A DNA stretch of 64,000 nucleotides. Source: Aerococcus urinaehominis (GTDB taxonomy: Bacteria; Bacillota; Bacilli; Lactobacillales; Aerococcaceae). The stretch is from the NCBI RefSeq assembly GCF_001543245.1, contig NZ_CP014163.1, forward strand, positions 1,346,387 through 1,410,386, given 5' to 3'. Made by a program: the position numbers and the translations under genes. Positions 1 to 9,126 of this stretch are shown piece after piece (the first letter of the stretch is position 1; each line of letters opens with the position of its first letter). The notes under the pieces are model-generated. The model did no database searches and was not told the origin of the DNA. It saw only the letters and a program-made list of their open reading frames with translations.

Positions 1-588
1 TTCAACATACAGTTTAAAAGGCAGCACTATCCAGCTGGTCTAGGTGATGCAGTGATGCAAGCGAAGAGTTTTGTCGGTAATGAGCCTTTTTTATTAATGC
101 TTGGTGATGATATTATGGTCAGCGATCCGGTGGCTTCTAAAATGATGGTTGACCTGGCGACAGACTTGTCTAGTCCATTGATTGCGGGGCAGGCTTTGGC
201 TAATGACCAGGTGTCTCACTATGGTATTATGCAAACTCACACTAATGATCAAACGAGCCCGATTATTAATCTGGTCGAAAAGCCGGCAGATGATAGCTAT
301 GGAAACTTAGCTGTTATTGGGCGTTATATCTTGACACCAGAAATTTTTGATTATCTAGCCACTACCCCGGTCAACCCTAATTCTGGTGAGCTTGAATTAA
401 CCGATGCCCTCAACCGCTATGCTCAAGATCGTAAAGTGTATGGTTTCCAATATCCTGGCAAGTGGTATGAAGTAGGAGAGCCGCTAGGATTGGTTAAAGC
501 TAGTATTCAGTATGCTTTGGCTCATGATCAGCTTAAAGATGACTTTAGGAGTTATCTTAAGCATGAGGTTATCCCCAATTTGAAATAG
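1..588 (+). CDS. galU: UTP--glucose-1-phosphate uridylyltransferase, 3' part (5' end outside window)
   Basis: The reading frame is open from base 1 and encodes 195 residues with no start, so roughly the first third of a normal 290-300 residue GalU lies upstream. GalU makes UDP-glucose from UTP and glucose-1-phosphate for glycolipid, teichoic acid and capsule synthesis. The visible part starts in the conserved YPAGLGDAV segment that contacts the sugar nucleotide, followed by LMLGDDIM, the metal-binding Asp region, and the C-terminal GKWYEVGEPLGLVKA segment typical of the family. A strong terminator follows directly. UDP-glucose from this enzyme could feed the glycosyltransferase at 47952. The family call is secure. 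Confidence 0.93.
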   Translation, partial: FNIQFKRQHYPAGLGDAVMQAKSFVGNEPFLLMLGDDIMVSDPVASKMMVDLATDLSSPLIAGQALANDQVSHYGIMQTHTNDQTSPIINLVEKPADDSYGNLAVIGRYILTPEIFDYLATTPVNPNSGELELTDALNRYAQDRKVYGFQYPGKWYEVGEPLGLVKASIQYALAHDQLKDDFRSYLKHEVIPNLK

Positions 589-590
589 CA

Positions 591-620
591 AAAAAGCTTC
601 CGTCACAGCGGAAGCTTTTT
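591..620. terminator. Bidirectional Rho-independent terminator between galU and the DUF924 gene
   Basis: A 12-bp perfect stem (AAAAAGCTTCCG / CGGAAGCTTTTT) with a 6-base loop has A and T tracts on both sides, so it can stop transcription of galU on the plus strand and of the convergent DUF924 gene on the minus strand. Confidence 0.9.
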
Positions 621-641
621 TAGCTAGTTAGATACGTAATT

Positions 642-1184
642 TTAAAAACCGGTAAAGTTAGCTAGAAAATCTTCTTCTTCGGGGGTAGATTGACGACCTA
701 AAGCTTGGTTTCGGAAGGGGTAGCGGTTGAAAGCCTTAATAATCTTATAGTGGGCTACCTCATATTCTAAGGTCTCAGCTAGACCAGGGTCGCTGGAAAA
801 GAGCATCATGGCTTGGTCATGAATAGCTAGCGATTCAGAGTGCATGTAGGGCATATATAAAAAACTGCGTTCTTGACTGGTTAATTGGTTAGTATTAAAG
901 CGGGCTATGGCTTGTTGGGCAAGAGCCAAGGCCATACCATCTTGGGAGTAAGAACGCCAATTACCGCGAAAAAGATTACGGGAAAATTGATCAAGGATTA
1001 TGATTTCAGCTAAGGCACTATCTAAGTTATCTCGCCAGGCGTATAGTTGACTCTGACGGGCGGCTGTATGAATTTGACCGAAACGATGGGCTATTTCTTG
1101 GTCTAGTTGGTCATCGGCTGTAAAATGCTGGTCGGGATTGAGTTCTTTAAACCAAAAATCAAGTATTTCTTGGTAGTTAGTCAT
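642..1184 (-). CDS. DUF924 family protein
   Basis: The 180-residue product matches the DUF924 family in length and in its hallmarks: an N-terminal ILDFWF segment, a central EIIILDQFSRNLFRG motif, a SFLYMPYMHSE segment and a late HYKIIKAFNRYPFRN segment. The fold is predicted all-helical and resembles a TPR-like bundle; the molecular role is unknown. The start has a good ribosome-binding site (AGAAAGGA) on the minus strand. It is a single gene, convergent with galU and divergent from the nucleoid-associated protein gene. No function is inferred. Confidence 0.85.
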   Translation of the reverse strand: MTNYQEILDFWFKELNPDQHFTADDQLDQEIAHRFGQIHTAARQSQLYAWRDNLDSALAEIIILDQFSRNLFRGNWRSYSQDGMALALAQQAIARFNTNQLTSQERSFLYMPYMHSESLAIHDQAMMLFSSDPGLAETLEYEVAHYKIIKAFNRYPFRNQALGRQSTPEEEDFLANFTGF

Positions 1185-1309
1185 GGTCTTCGTCCTTTCT
1201 AAATGCTTCTCTTTCTTATGATACCATTAAAAGAAAGAGTGACCTTTGGTTTTGCTTTTCCTGCTATTAAATAGCGTGATAAAATATAATAAAAACAAGG
1301 ATGACAATA

Positions 1310-2311
1310 ATGGATATTAAACAAGCAATTTTACATATTTATGATCCGGACAGCCAGGCTAGTGTGCTATCCCAGCACAGTTTGGCTTTGGATAAGCCCG
1401 TGACTAAGGAATACATTGAGGCTATGGTGGACAAGGTAATAGCCACTAGCAAACAAAAATCAGGTCAGCTAGGACCTTCTGCTCGCCAGGCTCAGTTAGA
1501 CCAAGTGCAAGCCGATAATTTTATCAGTCAAAGCCAGGAGCTCAGTCAGGATTTAATGGATATTTTCAAAGCCAATCCTGATATTCCGCCAGCTGACCTC
1601 TTGTGGCTACGTTTAGCGATTGATGGCTATGAATTTGTAGGTTGTATTAAGTTAAATCATTCAAGCTCGATGACCCATCATATAGACTACCAGGATGAGG
1701 CGCTAGCGACTAGCCTGCTCAACCATCAAGCAATTCTACCTAGTAAAACTCAAGCTATTGATGAGGGCTTTTTATATTGTCAATCGACAGGAGAATACTT
1801 TCTGGTTGAAAAGAAACACCTGCTTGTCAGTCAAGGTGAACGTGGTTATTATCTTAGCCAAACTTTCATGGCCATTCAAGAACCACCGGCTAGCATGCAA
1901 GAGGACCTGCAAGTTTTGAAACGGGCCATTACTAAGACCGCTGACCAGTATGCTGACCCTGCCTATCAGGATTTAGCTCAAGCAAAACAAGTACTGATGT
2001 CTCACCTTGAGGATACTGAGGAAGTGGTACAAGCAGATTTTGCTAGGGCACTTTATCCGGATAATCCAGGTAAGCAAGCGACTTACTTGGATCAAGCGAC
2101 GACTTTAGGTTTGGGGGAAGCGACGGCAATCAAGGAGGAATACCTGACAGCCAGGATGCACAAGCAGAAGTTGCGCTTGTCAAACGGAATTGAACTATCC
2201 ATACCCTTGGATATCTATCAAGACCCACAGTTTGTAGAATTTAAAAATAACCCGGACGGGACTGTCCAGGTTGTTTTGAAAAATATCGAATCAATAAAAA
2301 ATTTATTCTAA
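1310..2311 (+). CDS. 37-kDa nucleoid-associated protein family (NdpA/YejK-like)
   Basis: The protein begins MDIKQAILHIYDP and is about 333 residues, as in Firmicutes members of the nucleoid-associated protein family. I chose ATG 1310 over in-frame ATG 1301 because the AAGG ribosome-binding element (1297-1300) touches 1301 directly but sits 9 bases before 1310. Family members associate with the nucleoid, but the activity is not established in Firmicutes. The C-terminus (NGIELSIPLDIYQDPQFVEF) is the typical end of the family. Its stop overlaps the stop of the convergent oxidoreductase gene by 4 bases, with no terminator between them. Confidence 0.82.
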   Translation: MDIKQAILHIYDPDSQASVLSQHSLALDKPVTKEYIEAMVDKVIATSKQKSGQLGPSARQAQLDQVQADNFISQSQELSQDLMDIFKANPDIPPADLLWLRLAIDGYEFVGCIKLNHSSSMTHHIDYQDEALATSLLNHQAILPSKTQAIDEGFLYCQSTGEYFLVEKKHLLVSQGERGYYLSQTFMAIQEPPASMQEDLQVLKRAITKTADQYADPAYQDLAQAKQVLMSHLEDTEEVVQADFARALYPDNPGKQATYLDQATTLGLGEATAIKEEYLTARMHKQKLRLSNGIELSIPLDIYQDPQFVEFKNNPDGTVQVVLKNIESIKNLF

Positions 2312-3360
2312 GACTTGGTCGCTTCTTTAACTGGCTCCATGACCTGGTCGGCAAACCTAGCCATTTGATCGTGCACCTGGTGTTGTCGGTTACCATTATC
2401 AATTTCAAAGGTAAATCTTTGGTAGTTAAATTGTTCGTACTGGTAAAGTAGCTTGTCCTTGATTAACTGGGCATTACCCACCATAAGCGGGTGTTTATAG
2501 GAACGCGCATTGATAAAGTCTTGTTTGTTCATATTTATCCCATGAATTAGCTTAAAGGTATGCTGCATTTGCTGATAGGCTAGGGCCAAGGCCTCATTGG
2601 TATCATCGGCGATAAATAAGGCACCTGAAATAGAAATGGGCACTTGGTCAACCGAATAGCCATGGTCTTGCAGGGCTTGCCGGTAAATATCTACCCGCTT
2701 ATTAAAAAGACTAGATCCTGTCCATAAATAGGAGAAATTAGCTGGTAGACCTTGGCTACCGGCTTCTCTAGCAGAACTGGTTGATTGGCCGACTACCCGC
2801 CAGATTGGTAGCTGGTTGTTTAAAGGTTTAGGGTAGAGCTCTGCTTGATCAAGGTCTGGACGATATTGGCCCGACCAGGTCGTTGGCTGGTCATGATTAA
2901 GGGCTAGTAAAAGGTCAAGTTTGTCAGCAAATAATTCATCATAATCACGTAAATCATAACCAAAGAGCTGATAAGCTTGATGGCGAGAGCCGCGTCCTAA
3001 CATTGTTTCAGCCCTACCGCCAGACAGGAGGTCGAGCGTAGCAAAATTTTCGTAAACTCGGACCGGATCGTGGAGGCTGAGGACAGTAGTGGCCGACGAC
3101 AGTTTAATGCGATGAGTGAGAGCGGCTATGTGGGATAGGATGAGTTCGGGAGCAGAGGAAATATATTCAGCTTGGTGACTTTCGCCAACGCCAAAGAGGT
3201 TATAGCCCATCTCTTCAGCAGCCTGACCAAGCTTAACCATGTTTAGCAAGCGGTCTTCCTGGCTAACATGAATTTGCTGGTCTAAGTCAGGAAAGTAGTC
3301 ACCCAAACTTATGATGCCAAATTCGACGCCTTGGCTAGTATCAATCCATTTGTTTTTCAT
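2308..3360 (-). CDS. LLM class flavin-dependent oxidoreductase (bacterial luciferase-like)
   Basis: A 350-residue luciferase-like monooxygenase of the FMN/F420 TIM-barrel family: FGVGESHQAEYISSAPE near residues 60-75, a SATTVLSLHDPVRVYE strand and a GRGSRHQAYQLFGYD loop are characteristic. The substrate is unknown. I chose ATG 3360 because AAGGAG lies 6 bases upstream; an upstream in-frame ATG at 3375 falls inside that ribosome-binding site. The gene overlaps the end of the serine hydrolase gene by 20 bases, so the two are almost certainly cotranscribed and translationally coupled. Related proteins are usually annotated as alkane or luciferase-like monooxygenases without experimental support. 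Confidence 0.85.
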   Translation of the reverse strand: MKNKWIDTSQGVEFGIISLGDYFPDLDQQIHVSQEDRLLNMVKLGQAAEEMGYNLFGVGESHQAEYISSAPELILSHIAALTHRIKLSSATTVLSLHDPVRVYENFATLDLLSGGRAETMLGRGSRHQAYQLFGYDLRDYDELFADKLDLLLALNHDQPTTWSGQYRPDLDQAELYPKPLNNQLPIWRVVGQSTSSAREAGSQGLPANFSYLWTGSSLFNKRVDIYRQALQDHGYSVDQVPISISGALFIADDTNEALALAYQQMQHTFKLIHGINMNKQDFINARSYKHPLMVGNAQLIKDKLLYQYEQFNYQRFTFEIDNGNRQHQVHDQMARFADQVMEPVKEATKS

Positions 3361-4321
3361 TAGCTTCTCCTTCATATAAATATTGACAAATTAATTTGTC
3401 TAGTTGCTTAAAAAATTCATCAGTTTGCTCTGTTTTATTTTGACTGAGCCAGCCTTCAGTGAGAAAGGCTATATAATAGCGTTTTTGACTAGCTAGCTCT
3501 AAAATGCCAGCTTCGTTATAAGTACCACGACCATCGTCGAGTAGGCCGTATTTATTATAATAGTCCAGGTCTTCATGGTGGAGAAAGGGAATCGGTTCCT
3601 CACTGCGAGCCAGTAAGTCCATCAAGTAAGCTTTTTCTTGTCCCTGCAACCATTTATCATGGTCTAAATCAAAGTAAAATTGGCTAAGCTCATTGCTGGT
3701 CGTCCCACTATCTCCTTCAGGTGTTAGTTGGGCAATAGCAGGATAGCCCATTTGGCTAGCCTGCTGATAAAATTCTAAAAAGCCACCTGATTGCACCATT
3801 AGCGTTTCAATACCACTATTATCCGAGTAGATAATCATGGGATTAATGAGCGCTTTAAGCGGTTCCTGACTTGCTTGATCTGTGTGGGCTAAGAGGGCGG
3901 TAGTAGCTAGAAGGGGTTTAAAGGTTGACGCCTTATTCATCAGTTTATCCCCCTGATAATGGTTAAGAATTTGTCCCTCATGATTTCTAATAGTATAGGC
4001 TAAATCAATCTGATAGTCTGAGGCCAATTGTTGCACTGCCTGATCAAAATGGGCTTGTTTATTTTTCCATTGTGCCAGTTGTTCTGCTGCCCGTGCTTGT
4101 TCTTGTTGGTAGTCATAGACGATTTTTTGTTTGTGGGCTTGCTGACTAGTCAACCAGGTATGGATTACAATTAGGCTAGTTAGTAAAATTATCGGAATTA
4201 AAGCATAATAAAATTCTCGGTTGGGATGAGTTTTTTGATATAGTTTGATTAAGAAGATAATAACAAAAATTAGGAATGCAACTAGCATAACTAAAGATAA
4301 GACCGATATGAATAAGTGCAT
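3341..4321 (-). CDS. Membrane-anchored serine hydrolase of the penicillin-binding/class A beta-lactamase fold
   Basis: The 326-residue product starts with two predicted membrane segments (about residues 4-27 and 40-57) and a charged coiled stretch, followed by an extracellular serine hydrolase domain. Catalytic motifs are visible: STFK (SxxK), SDN, and a weak third motif KYG where KTG would be expected. This pattern fits the beta-lactamase-related serine hydrolases of Lactobacillales, likely acting on cell-wall peptides; antibiotic hydrolysis cannot be claimed. The start ATG has AAAGGGGTGG just upstream. It overlaps the oxidoreductase gene downstream, forming a two-gene operon. Confidence 0.75.
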   Translation of the reverse strand: MHLFISVLSLVMLVAFLIFVIIFLIKLYQKTHPNREFYYALIPIILLTSLIVIHTWLTSQQAHKQKIVYDYQQEQARAAEQLAQWKNKQAHFDQAVQQLASDYQIDLAYTIRNHEGQILNHYQGDKLMNKASTFKPLLATTALLAHTDQASQEPLKALINPMIIYSDNSGIETLMVQSGGFLEFYQQASQMGYPAIAQLTPEGDSGTTSNELSQFYFDLDHDKWLQGQEKAYLMDLLARSEEPIPFLHHEDLDYYNKYGLLDDGRGTYNEAGILELASQKRYYIAFLTEGWLSQNKTEQTDEFFKQLDKLICQYLYEGEANEKQMD

Positions 4322-4383
4322 GAATCCACCCCTTTTAGGCTATTTTACCATGATATAAAAAAATATGAGATAAAGGTGATTAT

Positions 4384-4896
4384 ATGTTAGAAATAAAACC
4401 GATTCACGCAAAAGATGTTGCGGATTTATTAGTATTTGATCAAAAGCAAGCTAACAATCCCTATTTGGACCAGGAAGATTTACTAGCCTATGTATTTGAA
4501 TTGCGTCAGGCGGCAGGTTATCAGGCTGATAAAGAGCTGATTGCATGGCAAGACGGTAAAATCGTCGGTCATGTTATCGCTCACGAACGCCCACTTTACA
4601 AGTCCAGCATCGAGAATTATCTTTTTATTGCCCTTAATTTAGTGGTCCCAGCTATTAACCAAGTTGATTTATATAACCAGCTTGCTAATAGTTTGCTAGC
4701 ACTGGCAGAAAAAGAAAATTATGATTTGGTTATCGCTATTGCTGACGCTAATAATCTGACTAATAGTTCTTGGCAAGCACTGGACAAATTAAAAATAAGT
4801 AATAGAGGAGATCTGAGTTTGTCTTATCTGGTCTATCAATGGTTAGGTGAGCCAGACCAGTACAGAAATTTGAGTGGAGAAATTGAAATTGGTTAA
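4384..4896 (+). CDS. GNAT-like N-acetyltransferase (weak match)
   Basis: The 170-residue protein begins MLEIKPIHAKDVADLLVFD and has an internal GKIVGHVIAHE strand, both resembling the first strand and central beta-strand of GNAT acetyltransferases. The acetyl-CoA loop (Q/RxxGxG/A) is not clearly recognisable, so the fold call is tentative. The ribosome-binding site AAAGGTGAT is close to the ATG. It overlaps the start of the ECF S component gene, suggesting an operon of two. Confidence 0.5.
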   Translation: MLEIKPIHAKDVADLLVFDQKQANNPYLDQEDLLAYVFELRQAAGYQADKELIAWQDGKIVGHVIAHERPLYKSSIENYLFIALNLVVPAINQVDLYNQLANSLLALAEKENYDLVIAIADANNLTNSSWQALDKLKISNRGDLSLSYLVYQWLGEPDQYRNLSGEIEIG

Positions 4897-5449
4897 GTCT
4901 ATTTTTACCATGATTAGTGGTTATCGTACTTGGTACGCTAAGCTCACCAAGGTGCAACGCCTGTCTATTCTAGCCTTTTGGTCAGCCTTAGCGATAGTTG
5001 GGCGAGCCTTTATGTCAGCCCTGCCTAATATCCAGCCTGTAACAGATATGGTGATTTTAGCTGCACTAATGTTTAGTAGTTATGCAGGCTTGGCAGTTGC
5101 TTTTTTGGTCATGCTAACCAGCAATATTTTTATGGGCATGGGCCCCTGGCTGCTCGGCCAAGTTTTAGCCTATGCAATGGTGGTTTTATTAGTTAAAGCT
5201 TTAGCAAGTTATTGGCCCCGCCGCCATCTTAACTTATTTTTTATTTACTTTTTAGCTGTCAGTTCAGCCTATCTTTATGGCTTTGTTGTCAGCTTGGTTA
5301 GCTATTGGCAGCTAGGCGCCAAGATACCTTTTTGGCCTTATTATCTAGCTGGACTAAGCTTTGATAGTTTCCATGCTTTAGGTAATTTTTTAATTATGCT
5401 AGTACTTATACCAACTATGCAGCGGTTAGGTCAACAACTTTTTAATTAG
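4889..5449 (+). CDS. ECF transporter S component (substrate-binding membrane subunit)
   Basis: A highly hydrophobic protein of about 186 residues with around five or six membrane segments. The segment NIQPVTDMVILAAL followed by SNIFMGMGPWLLGQ matches the S-component family (PF12822-like) that confers substrate specificity on energy-coupling-factor vitamin transporters; related proteins in Lactobacillales have been linked to cobalamin, but the substrate here is unknown. The start is uncertain: TTG 4889 has GGAGA 8 bases upstream, GTG 4874 has no ribosome-binding site, and ATG 4910 is a third option. The shared ATPases and T component are not in this window. Confidence 0.75.
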   Translation: MVKSIFTMISGYRTWYAKLTKVQRLSILAFWSALAIVGRAFMSALPNIQPVTDMVILAALMFSSYAGLAVAFLVMLTSNIFMGMGPWLLGQVLAYAMVVLLVKALASYWPRRHLNLFFIYFLAVSSAYLYGFVVSLVSYWQLGAKIPFWPYYLAGLSFDSFHALGNFLIMLVLIPTMQRLGQQLFN

Positions 5450-5463
5450 AGAGAAGGAATATC

Positions 5464-7275
5464 ATGAATGTAAAGAATACCTGGGATTTTGATTCAATTT
5501 ATCCAGGAGGCTTATCGGGTCAAGATTTTTCAAATGATTTGGCTCAAATTCAGCATGAATTAAAACAGCTTACCTGTGCGAGTAAACAATTTAAGTTGGA
5601 TACTAATAATTTACCGGCTTGGGAAAGCTTGCTGGCGGACTTGATGGCAGCTGAACTGAAATTAGGTCAATTGATTACCTTTGTGCAAATGGTGGCTGAT
5701 AATGATATCCATGATAGTCAGCCGGGCGTTTATTTAGATCAACTGGCCAGCTATCAGCAAATATATCTTGAAGCTTATCAGGCCGTTATCCGCCAGTATG
5801 GAGCAGTTACAGAATCAGATTGGCACAGGGCAATTAATAGCAGTAGTTACTTACAGTCAATGAGTCTAGTTCTTAATGAAGGTAGACAAGACAGCCTAGC
5901 TCTTTTGGCACCAGAGACGGAGCGCCTAGTTGCTGCTCTTGATAAGGATGGGCTAGCTGCTTGGTCACAAATTTATGATACAGCTAGCTCAGCTTTAAAA
6001 ATTTCATTTCAAGCTGAGGGTGAGATACGTCATCTGTCGGTGGGCCAGGCACAAAACCGCCTGTCCGCTGATCCTGATCCTCAGGTAAGAGAGACCATCT
6101 TTCAAGCTTGGGAAGAGGCTTTTAGTCGGCAGGAGAACTTATTCGCGGACATCTTAAACCACCTGGCAGGTTATCGTCTGACCTTGCAAACTGAACATGG
6201 TGATAGGCATGCGCTAACTGAACCCCTGCGGACCAATCGAATGACTAAAGCAAGTTTAGATAGTATTTGGCAGGTAGTTACGGATAATAAAAGTGATTTT
6301 ATAGCTTATCTAGCGGCTAAGGCGGACTTGTTGGGAGTTGATCGGTTGGCCTGGCAAGATGTTGAAGCCCCTTTACCCTTGGCTGGAGAGGATTCTGAGC
6401 TAAGTTTTGAAGAAGCTGGGCATTTTGTGGTTGACCAATTTAGTAAATTTGGACCTAAACTGGCAAATTTTGCTAAGCAGGCGCTGGCTAATCATATTGT
6501 TGAAGCAGAAAACCGTGATAATAAGCGACCAGGTGGCTATTGTACTGATGTGCCCTTTGCTGATGGTAGCCGCATTTTTATGACTTTTACCGGGGCGATG
6601 TCTGATACTCAAACCTTGGCTCATGAACTTGGCCATGCTTTTCATAGTCAGGTTCTGCTTGGAGAGAAATGGTGGAACCAGAAATATCCAATGAATCTAG
6701 CAGAAACAGCTTCGACCCTTAATGAGCTGATTGTCGCAGATGCCAGCCTTCAAGCTGCTACTAGCATCGCTGATCAGTTGAAGTTTCTAGACCTCAAACT
6801 TAATAATGCCATTGCCATGTTTATGAATATTCACGCCCGTTTTATTTTTGAAGACAAGTTCTACCAACAACGGCGGCAAGGCATACTAACTGCGCAAGCC
6901 CTCAATGATTTGATGGTAGCGGCACAAAGAGAGGCTTATCAAGATAGTCTAGCCAGCTATCATCCGCATTTTTGGGCCAGTAAACTTCATTTTTATATTG
7001 ACCAGCCTGCTTTTTATAATTTTCCTTATACTTTTGGTTACTTGTTTAGTTTAGGCCTTTATGCGCGCTATCAAGAACAACCTGAAGGCTTTGAAGATTG
7101 GTATATTAACTTACTTAGAGACACTGGTAAGTTAACAGCTGAGGATTTGGCTCTTAAACATTTGGGTCAGGATTTAAGCCAGCCAGATTTTTGGCAGGCC
7201 GCTATAGATATTAGTTGCCAAGATGCTAAACGTTTTGTGCAATTAGCCAAGGCCTATCAGGAAGGAGCACGGTAA
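5464..7275 (+). CDS. M3 family oligoendopeptidase (PepF-related)
   Basis: A 603-residue zinc metallopeptidase of family M3 that cleaves oligopeptides in the cytoplasm. The HExxH zinc site is H387-E-L-G-H391 and a downstream LAETASTLNE segment supplies the third zinc ligand (Glu). The preceding segment with KRPGGYCTDVPF and SRIFMTFTGAMSD is typical of the pepF/M3 clade distinct from classical PepF. The start has GAGAAGGA upstream. It runs into folC with a 1-base overlap (TAATG). A second, clearly different M3 peptidase is at 31880. Confidence 0.9.
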   Translation: MNVKNTWDFDSIYPGGLSGQDFSNDLAQIQHELKQLTCASKQFKLDTNNLPAWESLLADLMAAELKLGQLITFVQMVADNDIHDSQPGVYLDQLASYQQIYLEAYQAVIRQYGAVTESDWHRAINSSSYLQSMSLVLNEGRQDSLALLAPETERLVAALDKDGLAAWSQIYDTASSALKISFQAEGEIRHLSVGQAQNRLSADPDPQVRETIFQAWEEAFSRQENLFADILNHLAGYRLTLQTEHGDRHALTEPLRTNRMTKASLDSIWQVVTDNKSDFIAYLAAKADLLGVDRLAWQDVEAPLPLAGEDSELSFEEAGHFVVDQFSKFGPKLANFAKQALANHIVEAENRDNKRPGGYCTDVPFADGSRIFMTFTGAMSDTQTLAHELGHAFHSQVLLGEKWWNQKYPMNLAETASTLNELIVADASLQAATSIADQLKFLDLKLNNAIAMFMNIHARFIFEDKFYQQRRQGILTAQALNDLMVAAQREAYQDSLASYHPHFWASKLHFYIDQPAFYNFPYTFGYLFSLGLYARYQEQPEGFEDWYINLLRDTGKLTAEDLALKHLGQDLSQPDFWQAAIDISCQDAKRFVQLAKAYQEGAR

Positions 7276-8564
7276 TGAAATACCAAGCTTTAGCCCAGCT
7301 TATTCCCAGTTTAGAACATACTGATATGCGACTAGGATTAGACAACATCCGCCAGTTCATGGCAAGTCTAGATAATCCTCAAGATGCGACACCAACTATT
7401 CATGTTGCTGGTACTAATGGTAAGGGATCAACAGCCAATTTTATGGCAGATATTCTGCAAGCAGCTGGTTACCGGGTGGGGCTTTATACCTCACCTGCCT
7501 TGGTAGAAATGAATGAACGTATTAGAGTTAATCAAGAAAATATTAGTGACCAAGACCTGACTTATTGGGCTAACTTTGTCCAGGAGCATTTGTTAGCAAG
7601 AGGGATGCATTTAACCTTTTTTGAACGGCTAACAGCGATTGCTTGGCTGTATTTTGACAGTATGAATGTGGATATTATAGTGCTCGAAGTAGGATTAGGG
7701 GGTCGACTTGATGCGACTAATATTATAAGAAAGCCAATTTTAAGCATGATTTGCAAAATTGCCCTCGACCACCAGGCCGTGTTAGGCGATGATTTGTTGA
7801 CTATCGCTAGAGAAAAAGCAGGCATTATTAAAAATGGTTGTCCGGTCACTGTTTACCGGCAGAGTCCGCTGGTCTATCAGGAAATTGCCAGAATTGCTGC
7901 CAACCACCAGGCGCATTTGTACACTTGGCAAGCTGCTGATATACAAATGGTAGAGGCAAATATTCAGAGTCAAAGATTTAATTTTAAGGGTGAAAGCTAC
8001 CAGTTAGCTATGGCAGCAGACTATCAAGTCGAGAATGCCTGTCATGCAATTTTGGCTTGCCAATGCTTGCAAAAGCAAGGCTGGCTGATCAGTCCCACGG
8101 ATATAAAAACAGCCTTGGCTAAATCTCAGTGGCCCGGCCGGTATGAGAATATGAGCCAAGTAGCTCACTTGCCCTTTATAATTGATGGCTCTCACAATGA
8201 AGATGGGTTAATGGCTTTAGAACGCAACTTAGCAAGTTGGCCTCGCGATTACCCACGGGTTGCAATTGTGGGTATGTTAGCAGACAAGCAAAATGATAGG
8301 GCACTGGCCCAGATGATGAAACAGTTCGATGTGATATATACTGTGCCTGTGGCATCGGAGCGGAGCTTGACTAGTCAAGCTTTAGCTAGTAAGTTGCAAG
8401 CCTATTTAAAAGCCAGTAGTCAGCTAATCGTATGCCAGGAAGTTGGTGAGGCGCTTAAACAGGCGATGGCATTTCAGGAGGCCCACCAACCAAGTTTAAT
8501 ATGTGCTTTTGGCTCTTTATATTTAGTGGGTCAAATCAAAGATTTTTTGGGTCAAATTGCTTAG
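7275..8564 (+). CDS. folC: Bifunctional folylpolyglutamate synthase / dihydrofolate synthase
   Basis: The 429-residue product has the Mur-ligase-like FolC signature: P-loop GTNGKGS at residues 46-52, SPALVEMNERIRVN, and VLEVGLGGRLDATN. It adds glutamate to folates in the cytoplasm using ATP. The ATG overlaps the stop of the upstream peptidase gene, so translation is coupled. The C-terminal domain (DGSHNEDGL, GMLADKQNDR) is intact. No folP or folE homologue is nearby, so this may serve salvage as well as synthesis. Confidence 0.93.
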   Translation: MKYQALAQLIPSLEHTDMRLGLDNIRQFMASLDNPQDATPTIHVAGTNGKGSTANFMADILQAAGYRVGLYTSPALVEMNERIRVNQENISDQDLTYWANFVQEHLLARGMHLTFFERLTAIAWLYFDSMNVDIIVLEVGLGGRLDATNIIRKPILSMICKIALDHQAVLGDDLLTIAREKAGIIKNGCPVTVYRQSPLVYQEIARIAANHQAHLYTWQAADIQMVEANIQSQRFNFKGESYQLAMAADYQVENACHAILACQCLQKQGWLISPTDIKTALAKSQWPGRYENMSQVAHLPFIIDGSHNEDGLMALERNLASWPRDYPRVAIVGMLADKQNDRALAQMMKQFDVIYTVPVASERSLTSQALASKLQAYLKASSQLIVCQEVGEALKQAMAFQEAHQPSLICAFGSLYLVGQIKDFLGQIA

Positions 8565-8631
8565 CTTATTAGGTGCAAATCTAGTTTAATTATGCTAGGC
8601 TGAGTTTAAATAAAAAGAGGAGAGGGTTAGC

Positions 8632-9039
8632 ATGAACCAGGAAAAAGATGTAGCCACTTTAACCTTTGATGAAAAAACGATTGAACGCTTGGCTAGCCAA
8701 GCGGCCATTGCTGTTGATGGTGTCATTGCGACCAAGGGTAATTTTTTTGATCGGATTCAAGCTCAGTATGATGAGTATTTCAATGAGGCGGGTCAAGCTC
8801 AAAATGAAGAAGCTAGCGGTGTTAATGTAAAAACAGACCAAATTGAGGTTGTTTGTGACATGGCGATTATTGTTGAATATGGTAAAAATATTCCAGATAT
8901 TTTCCATCAAATCGAAAGTCAGGTTAAGGAGCGGGTGGAAAATGCGACCGGCCTTAAGGTTGTCCAGGTTAATGTTAATGTCGTGGATATTCTAACCGAA
9001 GCTGAATATTCAAACCTATATATGAAATCTAGAGATTAA
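8632..9039 (+). CDS. Asp23/Gls24 family envelope stress response protein
   Basis: A 135-residue Asp23/Gls24 family protein: an N-terminal stretch with a conserved AIAVDGVIATKGNF turn, then a VCDMAIIVEYGKNIPDIFHQI segment and VVQVNVNVVDI near the C-terminus. Such proteins accumulate at the membrane under envelope stress. It stands alone, with a promoter-sized gap upstream and a terminator downstream, unlike the second family member at 19064 that sits with its membrane anchor amaP. The ribosome-binding site is AGAGGAGAGG. Confidence 0.88.
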   Translation: MNQEKDVATLTFDEKTIERLASQAAIAVDGVIATKGNFFDRIQAQYDEYFNEAGQAQNEEASGVNVKTDQIEVVCDMAIIVEYGKNIPDIFHQIESQVKERVENATGLKVVQVNVNVVDILTEAEYSNLYMKSRD

Positions 9040-9078
9040 CCACTAAAAGGCTAACCACAACTTCATGAGAAGACGAGA

Positions 9079-9105
9079 GGCTGGGACTAGAGTCCTGGCC
9101 TTTCC
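9079..9105 (+). terminator. Terminator-like hairpin after the Gls24 gene
   Basis: GGCTGGGAC pairs with GTCCTGGCC (two G-T pairs) around a short loop, followed by TTTCCTT. It belongs to the same GGCTGRGAC-type hairpin family as the one at 29158. Confidence 0.65.
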
Positions 9106-9126
9106 TTGCTATTAGGAGGAAGCTTT

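Noticed and set aside
3341-4321. Serine hydrolase as an antibiotic-resistance beta-lactamase
   Set aside because: The third motif is not KTG, the protein is anchored by two membrane segments and there is no mobile context; resistance cannot be inferred.
6400-8195. Minus-strand frames within the M3 peptidase and folC genes
   Set aside because: They are shadows of well-supported coding frames with intact catalytic motifs.
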